Shown: positions 46,134 through 53,827 of the stretch, piece after piece
Position numbering within the stretch: the first letter of the stretch is position 1
Layout: the number at the start of each line of letters is the position of its first letter
Assembly: GCA_027365225.1 (NCBI GenBank)
Contig: DAHXNV010000005.1
Coordinates: 27,004 to 91,003 of the forward strand
Direction: 5' to 3'
Length of the DNA: 64,000 nt
From: Gammaproteobacteria bacterium
Lineage (GTDB): Bacteria > Pseudomonadota > Gammaproteobacteria > Steroidobacterales > Steroidobacteraceae
The notes under the pieces: model-generated
What the model was told of the DNA's origin: nothing
The model's database searches: none
The model's input: the letters and a program-made list of their open reading frames with translations, nothing else
Translations under genes and position numbers: made by a program

Positions 46134-46558
46134 CGCTTCTGGTATACATCCGGACTGATCCCGCTGCTCGCCGAGGAGCCGGCCCGCGCGACGCTGTTGA
46201 TTCGGCTCGAGCAGGATCCTCAGATGCTGGTGTGCTGGGGCACGCGCCTCGAGATCGTCTCCGCGCTTGCGCGCCGAGAACGCGAGGGCGTTGTCGCCCC
46301 CGGGGGCATCGAGCCGGCGCGATCGGCCGCCGCGGACCTCATCGGCATGTGGCATGAAGTGGTGCCGTCGGACCTTATTCGGCGGGCGGCAGAGCGGCTT
46401 GTGTGCACACACCCGCTGTGTGCCGCCGCCAGCTTGCGGTTGGGGCGGCCGCGTGGGCGGCATCGGCCCAGGATCCCACGACGTTGGAGCTGGTTTGCCT
46501 CGATCAGCGGCTCGCCGCCGCCGCCCGGCGCGAGGGATTTCCGGTCATCGATTGCTGA
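46134..46558 (+). pseudogene. VapC-like PIN-domain toxin pseudogene
   Basis: The frame reads TSGLIPLLAEEPARATLL ... CWGTRLEIVSALARREREG ... AAERLVCTHPL, the body of a VapC-type PIN-domain ribonuclease. The first catalytic Asp (family V-D-T/S-x) is replaced (WYTSG), no start codon precedes it, and after AASLRLG the continuation is in another frame (GAAAWAASAQDPTTLELVCLDQRL, AARREGFPVIDC, stop at 46558). At least one frameshift and one lost catalytic residue make it dead. No antitoxin gene is intact upstream. Confidence 0.72.
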
Positions 46559-47045
46559 GCGGAATGCGCAGTAAGGCTTGCTTTTTTTGAATCGCATCCC
46601 GCAGTGAACCAAGAGGCCGTACAACGGCGATCTCGAATCAACCGGGGCATGTGAAGCGGACTGAGCGTTTCAATTAACAAGCGCTGGATCGGGGCTCCTG
46701 CCCAGCCCTGCGCGGTTTTGGGCAAAAAGCGTGGCTTTTGCCCCAAACGCAGCTACCGGTGGCGGCCGGGTACCTCCATGGAGCAACTTCCGTGGCCGCT
46801 GGCTTCATGACTCGGGGTCGAGCCAAGGGAACGTCAAAGTCGTCCGCTGGCATTGAGGTGAGCCCGACGGATGGCATCGTAAGGGCGGTGGGCTGAGGTA
46901 TTAGGAGCCCGATGGGGTCTGGGGGAGGCGCGACTGGGGTGGGGTGGGGTGGGAGCGGGACATTGTCCGACTGAGGGGCGAGCGTGGAGAGCGCGAAGCG
47001 CTATCGCCGCGAGGTTAGGGGTAGTGTCTCGGGGCGGTGCGTGCG
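46559..47045. other. 487-base non-coding stretch with repeats
   Basis: No gene is supported. It contains an imperfect hairpin gggcaaaaagc-gtg-gcttttgcccc at about 46716-46741 and, further on, a G-rich run reported separately. It separates the PIN pseudogene from the ISAs1 fragment and may consist of fused insertion-sequence debris. Confidence 0.35.
46935..46953 (+). repeat. GGGGT tandem run (possible G-quadruplex)
   Basis: GGGGTGGGGTGGGGTGGG: four G-runs separated by single T residues, next to another GGG. This satisfies the simple pattern for an intramolecular G-quadruplex on the plus strand. No gene reads across it. Confidence 0.6.
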
Positions 47046-47280
47046 TTACACGCCGAGCACCTTCAGCACCAGGGAGGCATCGGCGGCGAGCGCACGCAGC
47101 GCGGCGGCGATATTGCGCACGTTCAAGAGGCGCAGCACGCTGATGGCGAAGTTGCGCAGGCAGGCCAGTGCGCGCGGGGCGTGGCTTTTTCTGGCGCGGC
47201 AGCGATCTTCGTCAAAGGCGCGGTCGCGCACGTGATGCAGCGCTTCGATTCCCCAGCGGCCGCGGTTCAGTCGAAGACGT
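47046..47280 (-). pseudogene. ISAs1-family transposase C-terminal fragment
   Basis: The minus strand encodes RLNRGRWGIEALHHVRDRAFDEDRCRARKSHAPRA... NFAISVLRLLNVRNIAAALRAL...LVLKVLGV and a stop at 47046. This is the typical C terminus of ISAs1 transposases (R-W-x-I-E-x-x-H-x-x-R-D-x-x-x-x-E-D). Everything upstream is missing and the coding remnant ends at the mazF stop codon at 47280, so the toxin gene or its region displaced the rest. Confidence 0.7.
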
Positions 47281-47603
47281 TAGATGACGCCAACGACCAG
47301 CAGCAGTGCCCTGTCCACCGCCTTCATCCTCTCATCATCCAGACGGCCGAATACCTCGCTGACTTTGCCGCGCGGTAGCGTCGCGATCTTGTCCACCATG
47401 ACCTGAGACAGCGCGCGCAGCCCATTGGACGGATTGGGCTCGACGGTGACGCGAAACGACGCGTTGCGCAGATGGCTGGTCACCGGGCACAGCACCACGC
47501 TGTCCAACTCCTCCAGCAGGTCCGATTGGACGACCAGGGCGGGCCGCGGCTTGCCGTAGTCCCCCTGCAAGGAAACCTTCACCAGGTCGCCTCGTTGGGT
47601 CAT
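47280..47603 (-). CDS. mazF: type II toxin, MazF/PemK endoribonuclease
   Basis: A 107-residue MazF/PemK-family toxin. The start has the hallmark RGDLVKVSLQGDYGKPRPALVVQ (R-G-D-I-x-x-V near the N terminus and G-K-x-R-P-x-x-V), then VVLCPVTSHLRN and a central VMVDKIATLPR motif. MazF toxins cut RNA at short motifs and stop translation. The gene overlaps the antitoxin by four bases (ATGA), the normal order antitoxin-toxin. All motifs are intact, so it is probably functional, unlike the neighbouring TA remnants. Confidence 0.9.
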   Translation of the reverse strand: MTQRGDLVKVSLQGDYGKPRPALVVQSDLLEELDSVVLCPVTSHLRNASFRVTVEPNPSNGLRALSQVMVDKIATLPRGKVSEVFGRLDDERMKAVDRALLLVVGVI

Positions 47604-47824
47604 TCCTCCCAGCCCTCAGTCTGCGACGCCGCCTCCTCGGTGAAGCGCAACACCTCGGTTTCCTCGGGGGAGCCCTTCAGGCTTCGGCACTGGCTGCGCA
47701 CGAGCGCCGCGAATTCCGGGGTGCGGGTGTCCGGCACCCAGAACTGGACCGGCCGCAACCCGGCGGCGCGCATCCGCTCCCGATGACGGCGGGTCTTGCT
47801 ATGCGTGTCATGAACCGATGACAT
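47600..47824 (-). CDS. mazE: antitoxin, MazE-like (DUF3018 type)
   Basis: A 74-residue protein with KTRRHRERMRAAGLRPVQFWVPDTRTPEF, the signature of the DUF3018 antitoxin family paired with PemK/MazF toxins. The C-terminal acidic tail (FTEEAASQTEGWEE) is the likely toxin-binding part. A GGAG site lies six bases before the ATG. Two palindromes upstream are likely autoregulatory operators. Confidence 0.87.
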   Translation of the reverse strand: MSSVHDTHSKTRRHRERMRAAGLRPVQFWVPDTRTPEFAALVRSQCRSLKGSPEETEVLRFTEEAASQTEGWEE

Positions 47825-47843
47825 AGGAATCTCCGGCGGGTCT

Positions 47844-47883
47844 CATGTTTTATTACATGCTATCACACATGCGTATGCGCATG
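47844..47883 (-). promoter_or_regulatory. two palindromes in the mazEF promoter region
   Basis: CATGT-tttatt-ACATG (47844-47859) and CATGCG-tatg-CGCATG (47868-47883) are perfect inverted repeats just upstream of the antitoxin start, in a locally AT-rich stretch suitable for a promoter. Antitoxins of this type usually repress their own operon through such sites. Confidence 0.5.
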
Positions 47884-47971
47884 AAATCGATCCGCCTTGA
47901 CCCTCAGGGCTCCGGCAAAGTGAATCCTAAGTTCTTGAGGTAATACCCGGGAGCGGTGGGGTTGGCTTTTG

Positions 47972-48091
47972 GCTCTCGCAAGCTTGTGGCGCTACCGGGT
48001 GGGGGACTACCGGATCTTGTGCGAGATCCAGGACGCCGCGGTGATGGTGTCGGTGGCGCAGATCGGACGTCGCCGCGCCGTATACCGGTGA
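47972..48091 (+). pseudogene. RelE-family toxin C-terminal remnant
   Basis: The frame reads [19 protein letters not shown] followed by [20 protein letters not shown] and a stop at 48091. [10 protein letters not shown]...I...V...GxRxxVY is the conserved C-terminal half of RelE/ParE toxins. There is no start codon and no N-terminal half, so it is not in the ORF track. No antitoxin follows. Confidence 0.72.
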
Positions 48092-48191
48092 GAGGCGGTG
48101 GATTCGCGCCACCAAACGGAGCCCGCAAGCCGCAGAGCCGTGACCGACTCGGACGAGGCGGGTTTTGGGGGGAAGGGCAGTGAGAGGACGC

Positions 48192-49649
48192 TCACTTTCC
48201 GGCCAGCCGCCCGTAGATCTCCACGTATCGGTCGCACTGGCGCGCCCAGGAGAAATCCTTGGCCATGCCGTTTTTCACCATGCGCCGCCAGTGCTGCGGC
48301 TGCGCATGCCAGTCGAGCGCGGTGTCGAGCGCCCACTCGAGGGCCGGGGCGTCGAAATCGTCGAACACCACGCCGGTGCCCGCGCCGCTCGCCGGATCGT
48401 AGTGCACGACGGAATCGGCGAGTCCTCCGGTGCGGCGCACGACCGGAACTGTGCCGTAGCGCAGGCTGTACAGCTGATTCAAACCGCACGGCTCGTAGCG
48501 CGAGGGCATCAGAAACAGATCCGAGGCCGCCTCGATCCAATGCGCGAGCTCGTCGTCGTAGCCGCGAGCAAACACCACGCGGCCCGGGAAGCGATCGGCG
48601 AGCTCGGCGAAGAACCGCTCGTAGGGCTCATCGCCCGCCCCCAGCGCCACCAGCGCCCATTCGCGCCGCTCGAGCACGCGCGGCAGCGCGGCGATCATCA
48701 GATCGATACCCTTTTGCGCCGCCAGCCGGCTCACGATCCCCGCCAGCGGCACCTGCGCGCCGCAGGTGAATCCCATGCGCGCGAGAAATGCGCGCTTGAG
48801 CTCGGCTTTGACGGCCAGGCGCTGCGGATCGAAGTGTTGCGGCAGATACGGGTCGTGACGCGGATCCCACAGCGAGTAATCGACGCCATTCAGGATGCCG
48901 GTGAGATCGCCGGCGCGTGCGCGCAGCGAATCCTGCAGGCCCATGCCGTACTCGTCCGTGCAGATCTCGCGGGCGTGCGTCGGGCTGACCGTCGTGAGCG
49001 CGTCGGCATAGAGAATGCCGTGGCGCAGCGGATTGACGCGCCCGGCGCGCAGATCGTCCTGATGCAGCAAGTAGGCCTGCTCAGCGAGTCCAAGATCCCC
49101 GGCCGCCTCGGCAGGGAATATGCCCTGATAGCCGATGTTATGAATAGTCAGTACGGTATGCGTGGCCGAAAACGCCGGCTCGCTTGCCAAGTGCGTCCGC
49201 AGCATCAATGGAGCGAAAGCGGTATGCCAGTCGTTGCAGTGCACAATGTGCGGGGCGAAGCCGAGCTGGGCGCACGCCAGCAGGGCGGCGCGCGTGAAGG
49301 CGAGGAAGCGCAAATGCTCGTCCGGGTCGGTGGTGTACAGCGCGGGCCGGCCGTAGAGCACCGGGCAGTCGAGCAGATACACCGGAACCGGCGAGTCCGG
49401 CAGCCGCAACTGCTCGACCGCAAAAACGTAGCGATGCGGTCCGAGCGTGACCGCGAGATTCCGCAGCCGCTCGATCGGCTCTGGGGCAAAGCGCTGCCGG
49501 TCGATCGCGGCATAGCCGGGAATGAACAAGCGGGCGTCGTGACCGCCCCGTCTCAGACACACGGCCAAGGCTCCGGCCACGTCCGCCAATCCGCCGGTTT
49601 TGCACAGCGGCGTCGCTTCCGAGGCCAGTATCGCAATGCCTAGCTTCAT
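48192..49649 (-). CDS. glgA: glycogen synthase (ADP-glucose transferring, GT5)
   Basis: A 485-residue GT5 enzyme adding glucose from ADP-glucose to glycogen. The start MKLGIAILASEATPLCKTGGLADVAGAL contains the conserved KTGGL motif (Lys20 or so), followed by TIHNIGYQGIFP, and the C-terminal Rossmann domain has LFLMPSRYEPCGLNQLYSLRYG and TGGLADSV. ATG 49649 was chosen; the track start at 49835 overlaps a divergent small ORF. It is separated from glgC/glgP by about 9 kb with the TA/IS zone in between. Confidence 0.96.
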   Translation of the reverse strand: MKLGIAILASEATPLCKTGGLADVAGALAVCLRRGGHDARLFIPGYAAIDRQRFAPEPIERLRNLAVTLGPHRYVFAVEQLRLPDSPVPVYLLDCPVLYGRPALYTTDPDEHLRFLAFTRAALLACAQLGFAPHIVHCNDWHTAFAPLMLRTHLASEPAFSATHTVLTIHNIGYQGIFPAEAAGDLGLAEQAYLLHQDDLRAGRVNPLRHGILYADALTTVSPTHAREICTDEYGMGLQDSLRARAGDLTGILNGVDYSLWDPRHDPYLPQHFDPQRLAVKAELKRAFLARMGFTCGAQVPLAGIVSRLAAQKGIDLMIAALPRVLERREWALVALGAGDEPYERFFAELADRFPGRVVFARGYDDELAHWIEAASDLFLMPSRYEPCGLNQLYSLRYGTVPVVRRTGGLADSVVHYDPASGAGTGVVFDDFDAPALEWALDTALDWHAQPQHWRRMVKNGMAKDFSWARQCDRYVEIYGRLAGK

Positions 49650-49667
49650 GCCACGGCACTCCAGGCT

Positions 49668-49778
49668 ATGATGATGTCGATGCGACGCGTTCTCATCAGT
49701 CTCGTGCTCACGCTCTTGCTGGTGGTTTCGATCGGGGTCGGAATCGTCGTGGCCCGCTGGCCGTGGCTGGTTCGCTGA
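49668..49778 (+). CDS. possible small membrane protein
   Basis: A 36-residue ORF (MMMSMRRVLISLVLTLLLVVSIGVGIVVARWPWLVR) divergent from glgA, too short for the track. It has Arg before a 20-residue hydrophobic helix and aromatic Trp residues at the far membrane edge, the profile of a real single-span microprotein. Its stop codon lies in one arm of a 9-bp inverted repeat. I find no close ribosome-binding site, so expression is uncertain. Confidence 0.35.
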   Translation: MMMSMRRVLISLVLTLLLVVSIGVGIVVARWPWLVR

Positions 49779-49834
49779 CAGTGTACCGAAGTGCCCGGAA
49801 TCGGCCTGCCCCGGCGCTCGCCGGCACACTGTCA
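49776..49834. repeat. 9-bp inverted repeat around a GC-rich loop
   Basis: TGACAGTGT (49776-49784) and ACACTGTCA (49826-49834) are perfect inverted copies separated by 41 bases that can themselves fold (cccgg...ccggg). It may terminate transcription from the small ORF or serve as a regulatory site; no T run follows. Confidence 0.4.
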
Positions 49835-50004
49835 ACGGCTCGGTTCGATTTTAACTGCTTGATAGTAAATAAAAATTTTAGATTCCGCGATCGGGCGGCA
49901 CAGGTTCCCTGGTAGACTAGCCTCCCCCAGTGGCGCTTTCTTTCGGCGGCGCGGCCCTGCAGGACCGGCCTGCGGGTTCGCGGCCGGTGCCCGGGAACCA
50001 TGCC

Positions 50005-51519
50005 ATGTCTGCCTCGCCCTACAAACAACTCGAACAGGAATTCAAACGGCTCCACGCCTTGCGTGGCGCGCTCTCGCTGCTGCGCTGGGATGCGGCGGTC
50101 ATGATGCCGCGCGGCAGCGCGGACATTCGCGCCGAGCAGCTCGCGGCGCTCGAGACCGAGCAGCACGCCCTGCTGACCTCTCCGCGCATCAGTCGCCTGC
50201 TCGATCGCGCTCAGGCCAATAGCCAAGGCATGCAGGATTGGCAGCTCGCGAACCTGCGCGAGATGCGCCGCGAGCGCGACCACGCCATCGCCACCCCCGT
50301 TACGCTGATCTCGCGGCTCGCCAAAGCCGTCTCGCGTGCCGAGGTGTGCTGGCTCGACGCGCGCGCCCAGGGGCGCTTCGAGCAGTTTGCGCCGCTGCTC
50401 GAGGAGGTCGTGCATCTGGTGCGCGACCGGGCGGCCCTGCTCGGCCAGGCGCTCAACCTCGCGCCGTACGACGCGCTGGTCGATGAGTTCAGTCCCGGCA
50501 TCACCACCACCGACATCGACGTGATGTTCAAGGCGCTCTCGCGCCGGCTGCCGGCCCTGATTCGCGAAGCGATTTCGGTCCAGGAGCGCCGCCCGCGCCA
50601 GCCGCTCACCGGTAAATTCCCGCCGAGCAAGCAGCGCGCCCTGATCGTCGAAGTGATGAAGCAGATCGGCTTCCCGTTCGATCGCGGCCGTCTGGACGAG
50701 AGCGAGCATCCGTTCACCGAGGGCGTGCCCGGGGATGTCCGCGTGACCACGCGAATCGACGTCGGCGATCCGTTCACGGGTCTGCTCGGGGCGCTGCACG
50801 AAACGGGACACGCCATGTATGACCTTGGCTTGCCGCAGGACTGGCGCGATCAGCCGGTCGGGCGCGATCGCGGCATGGCGCTCGAGGAGAGCCAGTCGTT
50901 GCTGATGGAGATGATCGTGTGCCGCAGCCGCCCGTTCGTGCAGTACGTGCAGCCTTTGCTGGTGAAGCACTTTGGCGTCAGCGGGCCGGACTGGGATGTT
51001 GATAACATCTACGCGCATCTGACCCGCGTCCGGCGCGGACTGGTCCGTGTCGATGCCGACGAGCTCACCTATCCGCTACATATCATGCTGCGCTACGAGT
51101 TGGAGAAGCAGTTGCTGTCCGGGGAGCTGGCCGTTCGCGATTTGCCGCAAGCCTGGAACGCCGGCATGGAGGAGCGACTCGGGGTGCGCCCCGACAGCGA
51201 CGCGCGGGGCTGTCTGCAGGACGTTCACTGGGCGGTCGGGTCGTTCGGGTACTTTCCTTCCTACGCGCTCGGCGCGGTGATCGCCGCGCAGCTGAACGAA
51301 AGCCTGCGCAACAACGTCCCGGCGCTCGATGAGCAGCTCGCGCGCGGGGAGTTTTCCGGCTTGCTGGGTTGGCTGCGCACCCACGTGCATGGCTTCGGCG
51401 CCAAAGTGCCGCTGCAGGATCTGCTGCGTAATGCGACCGGCAAGCCGCTCGCGGCGGCCGCCTATATCCGCTATGTCGAGGCGAAGTACCTGGAGCCGGC
51501 CGCAAGCGAGGCGGCCTGA
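50005..51519 (+). CDS. metallocarboxypeptidase, family M32
   Basis: A 504-residue Zn carboxypeptidase of the TaqCP type. The zinc-binding HExxH is His265-Glu-Thr-Gly-His269 (GALHETGHAMYDLGLP), with EESQSLLMEMIVCRS providing the third ligand and VDNIYAHLTRVRRGLVRVDADELTYPLH typical of M32. It removes C-terminal residues with broad specificity in the cytosol. ATG 50005 suits the family length (about 500) better than the track's 49930. It heads a long colinear run and its stop abuts the ttcA start (TGAATG). Confidence 0.93.
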   Translation: MSASPYKQLEQEFKRLHALRGALSLLRWDAAVMMPRGSADIRAEQLAALETEQHALLTSPRISRLLDRAQANSQGMQDWQLANLREMRRERDHAIATPVTLISRLAKAVSRAEVCWLDARAQGRFEQFAPLLEEVVHLVRDRAALLGQALNLAPYDALVDEFSPGITTTDIDVMFKALSRRLPALIREAISVQERRPRQPLTGKFPPSKQRALIVEVMKQIGFPFDRGRLDESEHPFTEGVPGDVRVTTRIDVGDPFTGLLGALHETGHAMYDLGLPQDWRDQPVGRDRGMALEESQSLLMEMIVCRSRPFVQYVQPLLVKHFGVSGPDWDVDNIYAHLTRVRRGLVRVDADELTYPLHIMLRYELEKQLLSGELAVRDLPQAWNAGMEERLGVRPDSDARGCLQDVHWAVGSFGYFPSYALGAVIAAQLNESLRNNVPALDEQLARGEFSGLLGWLRTHVHGFGAKVPLQDLLRNATGKPLAAAAYIRYVEAKYLEPAASEAA

Positions 51520-52350
51520 ATGGACGGCTCAACCACGATGTCGCGGACACTGACGCGACTGCAGGCGAAACTGCGCGGTCAGGTCGGTAAGGCGATCGAC
51601 GACTACGCCATGATCGGCGCGGGTGATCGCATCATGGTGTGTCTCTCCGGCGGCAAGGACTCTTACACCCTGCTCGACATCCTGCTGTCGCTCAAGCGCA
51701 GCGCACCGGTGGACTTCGACATCCTCGCGGTGAACCTCGACCAGAAGCAGCCGGGATTCCCCGCGGACGTGCTCCCGCGTTATCTCACGGCGCTCGGTGT
51801 GTCGTTTCACATCATCGAGCAGGATACCTACAGCGTGGTCAAGCGGGTGGTGCCCGAGGGGCGCACGATGTGCGGCCTGTGCTCGCGGCTGCGCCGCGGC
51901 GCGCTGTATCGGTTTGCCGCCGAGCACGGCATCACCAAGATCGCCCTCGGTCATCACCGCGACGACATCGTCGAGACGCTGTTTCTCAACCTGTTCTTCG
52001 GCGGACGCCTGAAGGCCATGGCGCCGAAGTTGCTGTCCGAGGACGGTCGGCACATCGTGATCCGGCCACTCGCCTACCTTGCCGAGCGCGATATCGCCCG
52101 CTATGCGCGCGGCCGGGCCTTTCCGATCATTCCCTGCAAGCTATGCGGCAGCCAGGAGAATCTCCAGCGGCTCGCCGTCAAGCGCATGCTGGCCGAATGG
52201 GAGCGCGCACAGCCGGGGCGCGCCGAGAGCATCTTCTCGGCGGTGCGGCATATCGAGCCCGGATCCCTCGCCGATACCCGCCTGTTCGATTTCGCCGGTC
52301 TCGATGCGCGGCGGATTGCGTCGGCACCGCCCCCGAAAGCGCCCACCTAG
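51520..52350 (+). CDS. ttcA: tRNA 2-thiocytidine(32) synthetase TtcA
   Basis: A 276-residue enzyme that thiolates cytidine 32 of several tRNAs. PP-loop Ser43-Gly-Gly-Lys-Asp-Ser48 ([12 protein letters not shown]) binds ATP, Cys118 and Cys121 in MCGLC plus Cys in PCKLCGSQ hold the iron-sulphur cluster, and [19 protein letters not shown] is characteristic. The start directly follows the carboxypeptidase stop, implying coupled translation. Confidence 0.96.
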   Translation: MDGSTTMSRTLTRLQAKLRGQVGKAIDDYAMIGAGDRIMVCLSGGKDSYTLLDILLSLKRSAPVDFDILAVNLDQKQPGFPADVLPRYLTALGVSFHIIEQDTYSVVKRVVPEGRTMCGLCSRLRRGALYRFAAEHGITKIALGHHRDDIVETLFLNLFFGGRLKAMAPKLLSEDGRHIVIRPLAYLAERDIARYARGRAFPIIPCKLCGSQENLQRLAVKRMLAEWERAQPGRAESIFSAVRHIEPGSLADTRLFDFAGLDARRIASAPPPKAPT

Positions 52351-52368
52351 ACCGAGCGCCGCACCCGA

Positions 52369-53826
52369 ATGGACGCCGATCCCGTGCCGCCGCTTGCCAA
52401 CGCCTACTGGGTCCTGCCCGGAGATCTGTTGGCCGGAGAGCATCCGGCCGGGCTGACGCCCGAGTCGACCGTTGCGCGTCTCGCCCGGCTACGCTCAGCC
52501 GGCATCGCATCCATCATCGATCTGACCGAGCCGGAGGAAGTGGGCTGTTACGACGACGCGCTGCCGCTTGCCGTCGAGTACCGGCGCAAGCCGATTCGCG
52601 ATCACGGTGTGCCCGAGCGGCGCGAGCACATGGGCGAGATTCTCGACTGTGTGCACGAGGCGCTGCGCGCCGGCCGGCCGACCTATGTGCACTGCCGCGC
52701 CGGCATCGGCCGCACCGCCACCGTCATCGGATGTTTTCTCGTCGAACGGGGCCTGTCCGGAGAGCAGGCGCTCGATGAGCTGGCGCGGCTGTGGAAGCAG
52801 TCGGAACGCTCGCGCGACTGGGCGATCATTCCCGAGACCGTAGCGCAGGCCGAGTATGTCCGGACGTGGACGCCGCGGTCGATTGCCGCGCCGCAGGCGC
52901 CAACGCCGGCGGGTCAGCTGGCGGATCAGCCGGCCGATCCGCTGCTCGATCCGGGGGCGCTGTCGGCAGCCCGCCTGTTGCGCGAACGCTTCCTCGGCAC
53001 GCTCCTCGGCCTGGCTGCCGGTGACGCGGTTGCCGCTGCCACGCAGTACCGGCGGGCCGGGACCTTCTCGCCGGTGGCGGATCTGCTCGGCGGCGGTCCG
53101 TTCGGCCTGCCGCGCGGGGGCTGGAGCGATGACACGGCCATGGCGCTGTGCTTGGCCGAGAGTCTGCTCGAGTGCGGCGGGTTCGAGCCGCTCGATCAGG
53201 TCGAGCGTTACCGACGCTGGCAGCGCGAGGGCCATCTGTCGGCGACCGGCCAATGCCTGGGCATTACCGCGAGCACCGCCCGGGCGCTGGCGGTGGCCAA
53301 GTGGCGCCAGCAGCCGTTTTCAGGGTCTCACGATCCGGCGCGCCTCGATCCCGAGCCACTGTCGCGAGTCGCACCGGCTGTGTTGTTCTATTTCGCTGCG
53401 CCGCAGGAAGCGGTGCGCAGCGCGAGCGAAGCGGCGCGCACCACCTGCCAGGTGAGCACGGTGTTGACGGCCTGCGCCGATCTTGCGCATGCGCTGCTCG
53501 CGGCGCTGAGCGGGGCGTCCAAGTCACGCGTTCTCGCACATCAGAGTGCCGCACCGGGGCCCGGTGCGGGCAAGGGAGTCATGCAGGCGCTGTCGGGGGC
53601 GTTCGAAGCGTTCGGCGCCACGGATACCTTCCGCGATGCGGTGCTGCACGCGGCCAATCTCGGTGGAGATTCGGACGTCACCGCGGCGGTTTGCGGCCAG
53701 CTTGCCGGTGCCTTCTACGGCGCAAGCGCCATTCCGCGCCCCTGGCGCGAGGCGCTGCTGCGCGCTCAGCTGATCGAAACGTTCGCCGATCGGCTGCTGG
53801 CGCACGCGCTCGAGGGGTTGGGCTGA
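52369..53826 (+). CDS. dual-specificity phosphatase fused to ADP-ribosylglycohydrolase
   Basis: A 485-residue fusion. Residues 1-160 form a cysteine-phosphatase: general-acid Asp78 in IRDHGVP and P-loop His108-Cys109-Arg-Ala-Gly-Ile-Gly-Arg-Thr116. After a Pro/Ala linker (about 170-200) comes an ADP-ribosylglycohydrolase domain: GTLLGLAAGDAVAAA, the metal-binding SDDTAMALCLAESLL and GGDSDVTAAVCGQLAGAFYG. The glycohydrolase family removes ADP-ribose from modified proteins or DNA, or acts on dinitrogenase reductase. The metal-ligand Asp residues appear intact, so both halves could be active. It is 18 bases after ttcA and one base before the peptidase gene. Confidence 0.85.
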   Translation: MDADPVPPLANAYWVLPGDLLAGEHPAGLTPESTVARLARLRSAGIASIIDLTEPEEVGCYDDALPLAVEYRRKPIRDHGVPERREHMGEILDCVHEALRAGRPTYVHCRAGIGRTATVIGCFLVERGLSGEQALDELARLWKQSERSRDWAIIPETVAQAEYVRTWTPRSIAAPQAPTPAGQLADQPADPLLDPGALSAARLLRERFLGTLLGLAAGDAVAAATQYRRAGTFSPVADLLGGGPFGLPRGGWSDDTAMALCLAESLLECGGFEPLDQVERYRRWQREGHLSATGQCLGITASTARALAVAKWRQQPFSGSHDPARLDPEPLSRVAPAVLFYFAAPQEAVRSASEAARTTCQVSTVLTACADLAHALLAALSGASKSRVLAHQSAAPGPGAGKGVMQALSGAFEAFGATDTFRDAVLHAANLGGDSDVTAAVCGQLAGAFYGASAIPRPWREALLRAQLIETFADRLLAHALEGLG

Positions 53827-53827
53827 C

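Noticed and set aside
48098-48769. plus-strand ORF across the relE/glgA junction
   Set aside because: Antisense to glgA with Arg/Ala-rich translation.
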